A stretch of 64,000 nucleotides of DNA from Odontocerum albicorne. Its lineage: Eukaryota > Arthropoda > Insecta > Trichoptera > Odontoceridae. The notes beneath the pieces are model-generated. The model was given only the letters and a program-made list of their open reading frames with translations, searched no databases and was not told where the DNA came from. The position numbers and the translations under genes were made by a program. Shown here one piece after another: positions 35,789 to 50,700 of this stretch. The first letter of the stretch is position 1. Every line of letters starts with the position of its first letter. Location: positions 34,340,480 to 34,404,479 of the forward strand of contig OX463842.1 in the NCBI GenBank assembly GCA_949825065.1, in the 5' to 3' direction.

Positions 35789-38700
35789 GTAAGTATAGTT
35801 TTATATAATTAACCTTTAATTTGATCTTCATTATCATCATCACCATCATGCAAAGCCCCTATTGGAACAGGAAAATAATGCAAATCTCCTGTTCCGCTTT
35901 TGGCACGTCCTTGTTTTTGACTTTATAATAAGTACATTAAGATGGAATTGTTATTGTTTTTGTCTAGTTTGTAAATATGATAATCGCTGTAATTACTCCG
36001 ACTTGTTACTAAGGTGTCACCCCATATAAGTGAGTATCTTGTTACATTACATTAAAATTCCATCAATAAAATGACACGCGTCTTGTGAGCCTATAAATAT
36101 GATAAACCGCTAGAAGATTTGAGTGACAGGCAAATTAAATGATTTATAATGAGTGCGGATACAAGTTATTGTACATGGTCATACCAACGTCTTGTCACAT
36201 AGAATAAGAAATACTTAACCTTTTAAAGTTGGAGCACGCGAAATCTTGCATATCCTTTATTAATTAATGTAGGTACATATTACAAAATATTTATTGTCTT
36301 TAAATATACTATATATTAATGAAGACTTTTAAAAAATAATTTTATTAGATAAATTGTTTCTTTTTATTAAACTTGAATTACGCTAAACAAAATATATTAA
36401 CTATTTATGCTGTAAAGTTTAAAGGATTCGAACAAGTAAATATGTAAAAATGATAATGATTTAATGGCAAAACTAGGAGAAACATCAAATATAGTTATAA
36501 ATGATAAAAACTGCCATAAACGTCAAATATTATAAAAACTATGATTTTTAAAGATTAAAAACTACGATTCAGAGTGAAAAAACTATAGTTCTAAGGTAGA
36601 AACTAGTATAAACGTTAAATATGACCACATGTGTCATTTTTTATGGTAAAACTGTAATTTTAAATAGAAAAAACTAATTCTATGGTAAAAACTATGATAA
36701 ACATCAAATATGGTAATAATTTATAATTTTGCTGTTAAATAACGGGAAAAGTCCAAATAAATGTATTTTATTGAATTCACAATGCATATATGCGCATTAT
36801 CGGCCCCTAATTAGATTTAAAACCTGTTCTATCTATGAATACTGATGATACACCCATATTTCGATAAACAAAATACACTCTTGTAATATTCACAGTTTTA
36901 TAACCTGAATCGCATGTTGCTATGGATCAACTTGAACTATAAACCACACCATAATTTATTAATAATTTTAACGAGTTGGACATAATTTTAATCTGATTTT
37001 TGAGATTACGATGTGGCTGGAATTTTTGCATGTGAAAGCTTCAGATTTAAGTATGTGCAAGATTGTGAATGCAGAGTATGAATATTTCTGCTGAGTTTTT
37101 TTAGTATTAAGGATGGATATATGAAAATTGTGATTAAGGAATAAATCCATTTCAAGGCCACGTCAAAGGCACTCCCCTATTCAAGTTGTTCTCTATATAC
37201 ACAAATGGTGTGTTTTTTGCATTCTTATGCACTCTTGGGTTTGCTTTCCATTAAGATAATGTGAATTGTAAATTTTATATTGTGGATGGTAATAATAATA
37301 AAAAAAATCATTAAATCCTACTGTACCTGGAGTTGTTAAGAATTATTCATATTTGATAATTGATATTTTCAATATATATTATTATTAAACACCGAAACGG
37401 AGGATCAATACTCCAAATTACTCAAGCTATATTATTAGACAAATATTTAAGCTAACATTTCATTAAGGATATAATTTTAAATATATTATAAATTATTTCT
37501 ATTCAGAATTAAAATTAATTCTTCCTGTTTCTTTCTGGCATTATTCAATCTCAGCCTATGATATTGTACCTGCCTGTATACCTACCTAAATGAATTGTCA
37601 AAAATAACGAGTGAATTATTGAAACATAAATAAATAAAATTAATTATTGTTGATACATACAGGGTCATTGACCGATCAAGTATTCATAGATAGTTACACG
37701 TCAAGAACGGCGACAATGTTTACTATTTTTATGGTACCCGCGATTTGTCCAGTCATCTCCAAATGTAAATAATTATCCTACCTCCCGTCCATGTGATAGA
37801 GCGAGGCAGATATATATATATATAACCCATGTATTCACTCACTGGTATAAATTGTCTGCACTATGCGAAATAAACATACATTTTATTGTCATCCAGTCAA
37901 CTGTCAAGACTTTGTTATTTATTTACCTGCTGTCCACTTATCGATTTATATCCGCATTCCTGAGTCCATATTTATTGACAACAAATCAAGATCATCATGA
38001 CTTATAGAAATAAGCAATTCGCTATATTGATGATTCTGTACGAGAAGTAACGCAGAATCAGCGAAAACGAAGATAACGATGTCGATATCAAGATCATCAG
38101 CACGTCCTAATAGGACACGTGCTACACTGATAGCGACCATCGTTACAATATAATAGATACACAGCATTACATATTTTCAGTGAATTTCACTCGGGTATGT
38201 CCAAGAAGGTTATCGAAATTCGGTAGTATTCTGTGCCCACTGCACACTTAGTGAGAGTGGCATTATTCAACCTCAGTCCATGATAGATACACATCATCAC
38301 AAGTTGTTAGTGCATTTCACACGTGTATGACCAAATACGGTATCGTATTCGGTAGTATTCTATGCCCACTACACACTAAGTACGAATGACAATATTCAAC
38401 CTCAGTCCATGATTGAGTCACATAATTACATATGCACACGTGTGCGATTAAATTGCCTGATAATTATTGAAGTTCGGTAGTATTTAGGGCCAATTTAGTG
38501 TGAAGTAAGTACTAGTGCCTACATCTTGTCTATTTTAAGAAAGTCACGAATTTTAGATCGCGTGTAAAAATATTAATTTCCGGGTTAAACTTTAATATTT
38601 CAAGTTTAATTTTCTTTCACTAATTCGAAAATTCTCATTTTTTCTCCAATATTTAAAGAGACCTCTCCTTTTTCAATTTGCTACTCAATGTCTAGCGTCC

Positions 38701-41700
38701 ATACTAAATTCCTCGAACAAACCAGGAAAATATACAAGGTTTTTCTCCAATATTTCATACTCAACTCTGAACCAATAACAATAAACTTACACATACGAGT
38801 AAACAGTTAATAATACGAGTATATTATATTCAAAAGTGTTTTGAATTGCGTTTATTTAACCACAGCTTCCTTTTTAAGTGAACTGGTTTCTCTAAAGAAA
38901 CTACTCTACTACCTGGTTTATTTTTTATAAAAAGTAATTACCGAGTGTATTTTGCCGATCACACATACCTACAAGAATTTAATTGTTTTTGAAAGGATTT
39001 TTCATAGTATCATACGTTTGATCAAAATATACGAGTACATTGCTTTAAAATATAGACTATACAAAAAATATATACCTACATCGCATTAAAGTAATATTAT
39101 ATTTAACTCAGTGCCACTGATTTTACTTAAGTTTTATTTGGGTAACAGGCCGTGAATTTATTTCGCAGCTTGACCGATAAATATAAATATTAGTATTATT
39201 TTGAAACCCACTACACGTAAAAAATAAATATTTAACTGTGTGGAATTTTACTTTTATTTTTTTTAATATATAGTAGGTTTTTCATTTTTTTAATATATAG
39301 TATCACTACCAATGGGGCACTAAAACATATATACACGAACTAGATTACATCAAAATTTGTCAAGATATATCCATAACAATATTTTTGTACCAACTTTGAT
39401 ATATGGGACTGAAACGGGAAAATAGTCGAATAAATACTGTAGAAATACGTGCACTTTGAAGGATCCATGGGGGGGGGACTATGGATGACAGAATACGGAA
39501 TGAAGTGATGAGAAATGAGTGTGAACTTAAGATGATAAAGTGTTAAGCAATATGAAGAAGACCATGCATTGAGATGAATACATGGTGTGATAATGTGACA
39601 GAATACGGAATGGAGTGATAAGGGATGAATGTGAACTTAAGACTGATGTGTTAAGTAAGATGAAGAAGAGTATGTTGAGATGGTTTGGGAACGTGAAACG
39701 AATGATTGAAGAAATACTAACAAATCAAATATACAACGCAATTCGGAGTGGAAGGTCTGATAGAGGAAGACCAAGGAAAGCATGGTTGGATCAAGTGTAC
39801 GATATTTGAAAGAGAGAAATCTAAAAATATAGAAGAATCGTATAAACTGTATGAAAATGTGTATGTACGAGTATGTAGAAGACGCGAAATATGTGTGTCG
39901 CGATGGAAAAATCTGGTGCTCTCTTCTTTCTGCCTACTCCTATAGATCATTTTGGATCTCGTATGTATATCAATATCATCATCTTTAAATAAGATTTTAA
40001 TTTTTTTATATAAATCTTCTTCGTGTTGGAAATATGGTGTATCGTTATTATTAAACAACTATAGTATGTTTTATTGTTATTTCTTTCATGATTTATAAAA
40101 AACGACTTAAGCCATTAATCGACGTACAGTAGCATTTTTCAATTACTTTTTACCGTCTATATTATTAGTCACTGCGCCATTTTTCAATCCAATAGAAGAA
40201 TCAAGTAAAGATGGCTTGCGTTCTAATGAAATAATGTTCTATTTTTTATAACGCTTGTCCGTTTTTGACAATCGCCATCTTTTTTCGTAAAAGTTTTTTG
40301 TGTAAATCTTTCATCAATCATTCCTTCTATGTATCCGAACGATCTCAAATATCCTTTTTATCTCACGAATAATCACTACACCTTCCTTTAATCAGCATTA
40401 TTTTCTTGATGTCCTCATTGCTTATTTTGTCACGCATTGTTTTTTTCTGCACATTCTTCTCAAACCTCTAAATCCTTACTTTCATCGCATTTTGCCATAT
40501 TCGAGTTTCTAAGATTGCGGATAAACGCGGATTAATTCAGGTGTAATATGGTTAAAAAATAAAACTAGTTCGGAAGTGTCAGAAATCTAATCTGGGGCGC
40601 CCGCTTCCTTAACATGTATGCTAATTGTTAGACCACAACCATCGGCGATAATGATATTGTGCGACATTCACACATTGATACAAAACATTATACTAGCAAA
40701 ACGGAAAGCTCAGCGAGTTTGTGAACCTGAAATCACTATTCTTGAAAAATATTGTCTGTAAAGCCAAGAAGTATGCTATGAATTATATATGTTAGGTGTT
40801 AACATAAGTTGAGTCCGTTTTTTTTTTCAAATTTAAAAATGAGCACCAAAAGTAAGACAAAATCACGTCATTCGAAAGAAATTTTTCTGCTCTACAAGAT
40901 TTTTTTTGCTTTTACGTTACATGTATTATTTTATTTGATTACAAACCTTAAAAATGGAATGTGAAGTAGACGAAAGGGAACATTTTCGACACCACCTTCT
41001 GTTCGCGTTCAATCGAGGAAATAAATCTGCAAAAGCTGCTCGCGATATTTGTGAAGTGTACGGTGAAGATGCTATGAATGAAATTACAGTTCGTCCATGG
41101 TTTTTGCGTATCAAAGACGGTAATTTCAGCCTGGAAGACATGGAGCGTCCCGGACGACTAGTGGACTTCGATGAGGACCGCTTAAACCATATTATTCATG
41201 AAGATCCCCCTCAAACCACCGTAGAATTGGCTGAGCAGATGAATTGTAGTCACATGACTGTATACCGCTATCTTAAATCAATGGGAAAAGTCCAGAAGTT
41301 CGGCGCTTGGGTTCCACATGTTTTGAGTGAAAACAACAAAAATCAACGTTCGACAATTTCTGCTGGTTTGCTCGCGCGTCATCGAGTTACGCATGGCCAC
41401 AAGCAAAGGTTCCGTTACCGCATCATTACTGATTTAAGATGGCGGTATACAGTCATGTGACTACAATTCATCTGCTCAGCCAATTCTACTGTGGTTTGAA
41501 GGGGATCTTCATGAATAATACGGTTTAAGCGGTTCTCATTGAAGTCCACTGGTCGTCCGGAACGCTCCATGTCTTTCAGGTCGAAATTACCGTCTTTGAA
41601 ACGCAAAAACCATCGACGAGCTGTCCTTTCATTCATAGCATCTTCACCGTACACTTCGCAAATATCGCGAGCAGCTTTATTCCCTCGATTGAACGCGAAC

Positions 41701-44700
41701 AGAAGGAGGTATCGAAAATGCTCACTTTCGTCTACTCGACATTCCATTTTGAAGGCTTGCAATCAAATAAAATAATATATGTAACGTAAAAGCAAACACA
41801 ATATCTTGTAGAGCAGAACATTTTCTTTCGAATGATGTATAACCTTTACCATTTTGTTTTACTTTTGGTGCTCATTTTTAAATTTGGAAAAAACGGACAC
41901 AACTTATGTTAACACCCAATGTTTGATGACCAGTCTTATGAAAATATAAAGTTATCTTTAAAAATATAAATTTAACCCTTCTAATCTTTGGTGTTATTGC
42001 TACCATTTTATGGAATGAAGACGTAGACATGAAATAAAGGCATAAAAACATTGACTGTTTTACATATGTTTCATGGTACGACGAATCCCTGGTATTCCCT
42101 TGGTTCCAACGGACACGTTGCTTAAAGATCCCGCAACAGTAATGTATTCAATTTCTGCTAATCGAAAAGGAGGATGTCCAAAAAACCCATTTGTGAAAAT
42201 ACCATTGTGAAAAACACTTTTTTTAGCACCATCGGATACCGCCAGACCCGAAATCCTAGTTTTGGAAGACAAACATTCTATCAACTAGGCCACGAAAGTC
42301 TCTTAGAGAAGCATGAGGTGGAGGTGACTAAACGGTGGCGAGCTTTAGGACGGATTCTAATAAAAAGAACAGGATAAATAAAATAAATATTCGAGTTTTT
42401 GCTTAAAACTGATCTAAATGTCGCTCAGGATCGTCAAGTCAAGGTGGATTGTTCAATCGTGACCTCAGCAGGAATTATGATAATGAACTATCTGAAGTAT
42501 TCAACCTTACATAATAGTTACTATTGTGTATATTCTTGAAGCGCTCTTGTAAGTGATATTCGTCATGAATCAGTATACAACGTTAACGATTCATTATTAT
42601 TTTGTTTGATTTATGCATTCGCAATGCGGTTTGGATTGCTATGCAGTTATGTTATTTGTTGACGTATATAAAAATAATTAATTTACTTGTTCAATTCAAT
42701 TCACGTGTAACCTTGAGAAAATCAAGAACAGGAAATAGTGATAAAGCAAAGAAAAGAAAGAAAGAGTACCTACACATAATAGAAGATTAAAACAAAAATA
42801 CTGGATGAGGAAAAGAAGAAGTTGAGGAGAGTTTGTTCTCTAAACAACGTTAAATAAATTGTCCGTTTATTATTATTTGGTTATAACATATGAAATTTCG
42901 TATTTGTTTAGTACATTTTAGTTATTTGTATGGAAAGATTGTGTCATACGCGTTAATTTCTATTTACTGTTTTTCAATAGTTAAGTTTTTGGTGTTTCAA
43001 AATTGACAATTACCCGAGCAAATATATCATCTACCAGGTTTTACCCCCAACCTCAACAATGGTATTTTCAAGTGAAGGGCGGATTATTTATTAGTATTCA
43101 TTTAAGTTAGGACACACTACCCTCAATCCTTGTAGGTAAAAATATAGACGAAGTGTTCGGAGAACGTATAACTAACACCAGAAAAGTGCATTGTTGGTTT
43201 TAAAAATTCCGTTCAGGGAATATTGATCTGAAAAATTAACCCCGAGGAAGTCCTGATAATAAGCTTAATGAAAAAGAATTAAGGATAATGGTAGAAGCTT
43301 ATCCGAGATTTACTATTTATGTTTAGTAGCACACTTTGGCGTATCAGCTATGGCAGTATCAATACATATGGCCGCAAAAGCGAAAGTTAAAAAAAAAAAC
43401 AAAAATTTGGGTACCTCACGAATTGGTAGAAGAGCGAGAACTTAGGTATTCGGAGATTTGTCTACTCATAAATCAAAAACATCTTTTAAAAACCGAATTG
43501 TTGCTTGTGGCAAAAAAATGGATTAATAACTCAAAAATATCTGTTCAATGGTTGGACGCTACTGAATCTGCGAAACACTCCGAAGCTAAACATGATCCAA
43601 AATAAGGTAACGGTGACTGTTAAGTGAACTGCTAAAAGAATTACCCATTTTTAAATGCACAGAAATTGATAACTGCGGATGCATTTATGTCACAAAATTG
43701 ATGGAATGAAAAAAAAATAGCTATCAGACATGGACCCATCCTGCATACTTTACAATAAATAAATACAATTGGGATATGAAGTCATACCGCACTCACAATA
43801 TAGTCCGGACTTATTATCAACAGATTATTGTGTTTTTTTACAATCTTGAACTAACATATTTCTCCGCATCAAAGTATATGAAAACCAAAGAGATGTTTTT
43901 AAAAGACTTTAAAGTGCTTATATGTTAGCATCTAAAAATGAAAATTATCATAGAAGTGGGATATATGCGTTGGTTGGATGTTAGAAATAAACAGAAGAAG
44001 CAGGTGAAGCTTATATCGATTTAAAAAATCAAAATTTTAAAAAGTTATGATATTTTATATTTTCATGAAAAAAAAGACATTTAATGGTACAACCTAATAT
44101 TAATATTAGATGCTGAATCAAATTTCTACCTACTCGTATATTTATGTTTTGGGTATCATAGGGAATCGAACACGAAATCTTCAAATAAAAGATAAATGTC
44201 TTACTAACTGGCCTATGGTAGTTGATGATTTACTTAATTTTACAATAACGTATTTATAAGTTTCTTATTTAATGAAAAAAAAAACCTCAATGGTTCAAAT
44301 AAAAAGTCCTCTCCCGTTTCCTAAATAAAAAAATAAGTTGAATGAACTGCTGTGAACTTAACATATATCCTTTAAAACTCACTTTAAATTCGAATCCGAT
44401 TAGGTCTTGATATATTTCTGGTGAAATTTTTTATATCACTTTTGTTAAAAGATTCTTTCAGTTTCTTTGAATCAAGATTGCGTTTATCCAAATGCATGTA
44501 ATCTGTTATATATAGTATCTATATTTAACAGAAATTCTTAGCGAGTTTTTTTTAATTAATTTTTAAATGCTGCTAGATAAATCATCAACTTTTAATTACA
44601 AAGAAATTTACATATAAACCTTCAAACCCTTTTTCACAGCTATCTATATTTAAGAGCTTTATGAAACTATTTTGACTTATACTCATAGTAATAAACCAGC

Positions 44701-47700
44701 TTTGGGCAAATTACGACCCGCTCGTATTTTAATATGGCCCGCAAGCTTAAACTTTATTATATTTACATACGTACTATCAACCTCATTCTCTAATGGGGTA
44801 GGCAATGAAGACAGAGCGTCAAATTTATTACGTCTCTACCATATCTTATACAGCTCCTACGATTTATCTCAATTCTTACATTTTCATCGTTCAAAATATC
44901 ATTCACTTCATTTAACCACACTTTCCATGGTTTTCCTCTACCACGCCTCCACTCATATTTACACTGCATATGTGTTTATTTTGTTAGTTTTCCTTTATTA
45001 ATTCATGTCGCTTACTCAAACCATATTTTGTGGAGGATTCCGGCTGCGAGTGGGGTCTAGATGATGAAGTATAGATCATGTATTTTTCGGTGGTCCTTTA
45101 CGGGACAGATTTAAGATACTAAACATTATATCGTTGCCACGTCCAGTAATGTTGCGTTTATCCTTTCTTCGAAGAACATTTCCACTTATAGATCGATTAT
45201 TAATTTTTTAAGTGTAAACTTTAAATTGTCTAAATAAGTATTTTTTTAATTAGCCGTATGTGATCGACAACCGTCTTTATATTGTAACGATTTTGAATAT
45301 ACTCGTACATTAGGTGTACTCACCAATACAATATCACTCAAACCTCTGCGATCACTTTTTAATTTTGAGCATATCATTTTCTATTTATTGAATCTAAAAA
45401 AATTCTTACATTATTTGGCAGCCCCATTATATACTGAAATTCTCAATGCAGTATTTTCTCAGATGATGGAAGAGTTAAGAGGGATATCGAACGGCGTGTA
45501 GAGATAGGAAAAAAGTTAACAGGGTACTAAAACATGTATATTTGAACCGGACAGTATCAAAATCTGTTAAGATGATTGTTAACAATAGTATTTTGATGCA
45601 AACTTTGTTGTATGAGAGTGAAACGTGGACCTAGAAGAATACTGAAAGGAGACGAATAAACGCTGTAGAAATGCGTGCTTTGAATCGAATACATGGAGTG
45701 ACAATGTATGACAGAATACGGAAAGAAGTGAAATGTATGAAAATGAAATTAAGACTCATGTGTTAAATAAGATAAAGAAGAGCACGCTAAGATGGTTTGG
45801 GCATATGGTACGAATTATTGAAGAAAGATCAACAAAAAATATATGTAGTGCAAATGTGACTGTGAGGCGTGTGAGAGGAAGACCAAGAAAATTATTGTTG
45901 AATTAAGGGAATGATATTTTGAAAGAAAGAAACATAAAATAACAGAGAAACCGTAAAAGTTGTATGATAAGTTGTATGGAGGTGGAAGAGGCTAAGAATG
46001 TGTGCCGAAATTGGAAAGTCTGGCGCTCTGATCTCTCTGCCTATCTCTACAGAGAGATAGTGTGATAGTATGTATGGAATGCGGCCTTTAGCGAAAATAT
46101 TAGTCCTGGTCTGTATTAAACTTTCAGAAGTATTACTTGTTTTCCTACCAAATATGTTCTACAAAAGACATTGTAATTTGTTTTTATCAAACACTGTTTA
46201 TTCCACTTGTTGTAATGGTATAACCCTACCGGCTGCAAGGCTTTCACCTCATCATCAGGGGAGCACAAACAAGTCTTGTTTGTGCTCCCCTGATGATGAA
46301 GTAAAAGCCTTGAAACCGGTAGGGTTATACCGTTACAAAGAGTGGAATAAATAGTGTTTCATAAAAACCACAATGTTAATGCCTTAACTATACCATAAAT
46401 AATATATTCTACAAAAGACTTAAAACCCTACTAGAACGTACTCCCTGTTCTCAAAGAACGTATTTAATTTTAAATTGTCCACTGACTGGGATCACCCAAA
46501 TTTGGGTAAATACTCGTTATAATTGTCAGGTACTAAATAAAAAATATTTTTTTACAAAAAAGTGAGTTTTCCTTAACTTTGATGTGTTTCAAATATCAAT
46601 TATAGCGTAGGATTTCGAATTTTTCTATGCAAAAAAATATTAAAAAACTAATTTTTAAGTAGAGATCTGTTGATTAATAATATTTTTATAAAAGTAATAC
46701 AATGAAGTATTACAATGTTTGAATTAAATACCTTTTTATTTACATACAAACATACTATCATCACGCCGTTTCCCTTGGGGGCTAGGCAGAGAGAATATAT
46801 CTCCATATTTTTCTATCCAAGTGCACAGATTTCGCCTGCTCCATATTCGTACATTTCGTCATACACCTTTTTTTATTTACATACTTCTTACTTTACATTC
46901 ATTCAAAATCGGATCCAGCCACGTTTTCCATGGTTAATGTTTACGTTTTCATCGGTTTCATTTTAAGGATTGTATTGAGTAATAAGTTTTTCAAACTTGT
47001 GTAATTTTTTCAAATTATTGTTCTGGTACGCAATCTGGAAGAGCTCGATTTGTAATTTGTAACCAAGCAAGCCGTTATTTTCCTCGTTTAAGGGAGATTT
47101 AATTAAATAAATAAAAATGGATTATAATACCAATGTTATCAAAAAGAAGAACCTTCAAAAGTTATGAACACATAATATTCCACATGTTAATTTTGGATCT
47201 ACATAATTTTTCTTTGTTGTTTTACAAAAAAATCTAGTTCAGACAACTTTTTTATAACTATCCTTTTTCTTTTTTGTTCTACACAAAGCCAACTAATTTA
47301 GCTTTGACGAAAATTAGTTTTTTTTAATTAGCGCTATGTATACAAAGCACTTAATGAAAAAATATCAATGGTTTGAACGATTTATTTTTGCTTTTTTCTG
47401 TGTAAACATAAGGAACTTGCTCTAAGTTATTTGGTATAGTCATTGTCAATCTTGATTTGACTTTGTCTTGTCATTGACATCAGAAACACCTGCATAAGAA
47501 TATATGAGTATATTTAAAAAAAAAACAATCAAATTATTTGGCAACTTTAATGAATTCGACTTATGTTTGATATTATTGTTAGAGGGTAAGTTATATTTAA
47601 AATATTATTTAAAATCTGAAGAGAAATAGTATATATTATGTTAGTATTCTAAAATACAGTTTCTAAACTTCAGGCACAGCTTTATTGACACCAAGTACTC

Positions 47701-50700
47701 TATTATTTGACCACAGCACAGTATACGAATTTGAAAATTGCATCACATTGGCCAACAACATATAAAATATATTGATAAATGAAACAGTGAATATTTTTTT
47801 AAAACATCTAGATTATTAGAAAAAAAATTTAAATTCAAAAAATATCTAGGATTTTTGTTTTTTATAACCTATCAAATAAAGTGGAAAGACCTATCACAAA
47901 CATTATGATTAATAATCTTAATTAACAACTTATCGACCTTTTATTTCTAATACAAAACATTCCAGAGCACTCTCTTATTTATTTAACACTTTTATGAAAA
48001 TACATGTGGCGGATTTATCGCTTTTAACAAATTTCTCCCAATCAACCAGCTGTTGAATCATAATTATTATCGGTATCCATAACCGCGTCTTAAAACATGT
48101 AAATAAAATCTTATTTGAGAAAAAGTAACAAAAATAAATTAAATATATTCGTACATACATGTTAAGGAAAATAGTTATTCAAATAGGAATTGTATGGAAT
48201 TTGCGTATAACGAATATTTTTGATTTTGATAAACAATGCTTCTATATTTTTTTTTATATCGAAACAGGTTTTTTTAAATATCGATAAACAATACACGTCA
48301 TTGGACCAGTTTTATTTTAAATATCGATTAATATTACACGCCATTGGAATATCGTTTCAAAGTCGAGTCTAGTTAACCACAAAATATGATGTGTGCTGCG
48401 TACAAAGAAATCTCTGTCACCGGAACAGAGGGACAGTTCATGCTCAGAAAAGCAATTGAATTTTTCATGCAGATACTGAAAACAGCTTAAATTGTTCAAC
48501 ATGCCAAAGAGGGTTGACTGAATGTGGAGATTTCTCAGAACGTGGAAATAAGACTCGGAAAGCAAATTCAGATTTTTTGTTATGCAGTAAACTTTACAGC
48601 ATCATGAAAATAAATTTAGATAAAAAACATTTGAAACCCCTGCTTTGATAAAACTTACTACTTTATCTAAAAAAATCTTAGTTAAACCAAAACCGACCCA
48701 AACTGAACAGCGGACATACATACATACACACCTTAATGCCTTTTCACTGTCGGGATAGGCAGAGAGGACAGAGCGCCATACTTTCCAGACTCCACACGCA
48801 CATCCTTAATATCTAAATCCATACACTTTCTCATATAACTTCTACGATTTCTCTGTCTTTCTACCAACAATCCAACAATACTTTCCTTGGTTTTCCTTTC
48901 CTACGCCTTCCACTTATATTTGCACTATATACGAGTGTTTGTTTTGTTAGTATTTCTAACAAAACAAATACCTAATTTGTTTGGAATGCTCAATACTCGG
49001 ACAAAATCAACAAAGGATAATCTCGGCAATTTAACAGAAATCCACGACTTTTCCTTTAATTTTAATCTTGCCATCCGCCGCGTGCTGAATTGGGTTTGCC
49101 TGCCTCACCGCGTTCCGAATAAAGACATACCACGTTAATATGACTTGATGTTTGTAATTGAAAAATGATCCTCTTAATAGAATGCTAAGCGGATTTATGA
49201 CAAACATGAAATTTAGCTCAAATTAAATCGGGCGTATTCCCTTTGTGTGCTCTATGTTTTGAAATTTAAATGGTTGTCACCGTACACAGGGAAGGCTTAG
49301 TGATCCGTGCCGTATTTGTTTTGTTAGTATTTCTTCATTCCTTCGTTCTACATGCCCAAACGATCTCAACGTACTCTATTCATTTTATTTAACACATCCG
49401 CCTTAAGTCCACATTCATCTCTTATCATTTCATTCCGTTACTCCATTTATTTTTCTCAGTGCATGCATCTCTACAGTATTTATTCAGCTCCTCTCAGTCT
49501 TTTTCCACGTCCACGTTTCACTCCCATATTGGACAATTGTCATAAATATTGCTGTTTGTATTGTATTTCGGTTTCATTATTATATCGAGAACGTATGTAT
49601 GTACTGGAATTTTTATTTATTTTATAATTATTTCTACGCTTTTTACTCGTGTTATTATTAAATGTTTATTGTAAAAAAAATCATGCCGGCTTATTGCCAA
49701 GTAGTGATCTCTTCCAACCAATCATACAAAATAAAGTAATTCACAAAGTAGTAACAATTATTGTTAATTTGTAAAAAAATCATCAACAATATATAAACAA
49801 TATAAAGACAACATCAGTGGCCTAATTGGTATGATACTTGTCTCCCAACTCGGAGGTGGCATGTTCGATTCTCATGTTTTTAATGATTCCGGTCTAGTTT
49901 CACTTAAGGTCTCTATAACATATTTCTGGATGGCTGGAAAAGATTGTCATATGACAATAAGTCCACCAGGCTGAACTGTTTATAACTGAATTGTAATAAT
50001 AATAATGAAAACAACAATAAAAGTGAGATATTATCAATCGATGGAACAAGGACGGTATGGGGGAGAGGAAGATTTTGCTTTTTGAAATATACCAATGACC
50101 GAGCGAGTCTTATATTCGTTGGTAACTGGTTCCAGAGTATCATTGTACAGTACCCGGTGGTAATTAATACACATCGGGCTTAAGAAACAGACTCTCGGCC
50201 ATAATCGCCTAACTTCGGCTTTGTAGAGCGTCGTCTCTGTCGCACGATGCGCTAACAGTCCGGTTCGGTAACGACTGATAAATCGCGACGTAACACGTGT
50301 ATGAATGACAGAGACGACGCTCTACAAAGCCGAAGTTATCCGATTATGGCCGACAGTCTCGTTCTTAAGCCCTATGTGTATTATTTACCGCCGGGTACTG
50401 TACATACGTAAAAAAATAAGTGTGATGAACTGGGAAAGCCAATAAACAATATCTGATTGAGCATAGCGCATGTCCATTATTGAAAAGACGCTTCATATTT
50501 GTGGCGAGATAAGAAGGGGTGGCGGGACAGTTAAGGATATTATATAACAGTTATAATATTCTAGATCTATTTCTCAGATTCAATCAATTAAGTTCTTTCT
50601 GGTATAGAGTGATATGATTTTGATGTTAAGATTGTTAAAGATTTTATTCATATGCTTTATGCCAGGGGCGCTCAGACTTGAACCATCAGCGATCTACCAT

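Larger units (their letters stand above)
40792..41919. mobile_element. Palindromic element made of two mariner 5' halves
   Basis: The left arm (40792-41280) and right arm (41430-41919) are inverted copies of about 490 bp, each running from a terminal repeat (TTAGGTGTTAACATAAGTT or TTGGGTGTTAACATAAGTT) through the N-terminal third of a mariner transposase. The 149-bp loop (41281-41429) continues the left gene ([16 protein letters not shown]). The arms differ by a 9-bp indel and a number of substitutions, so they have been separate for some time. No clear TA duplication is visible. A read-through transcript would fold into a very long hairpin. Confidence 0.9.

Noticed and set aside
37650..37920. 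Solo LTR of a retrotransposon
   Set aside because: It has a TATA-like GGTATAAATT and AATAAA in LTR-like spacing, but no TG...CA ends, target duplication or second copy could be shown.
40560..40660. Another minus-strand SINE head
   Set aside because: Only a vague tRNA-like arrangement (GTGGTCTAACAATTAGCAT on the reverse strand); too weak to place in either family.
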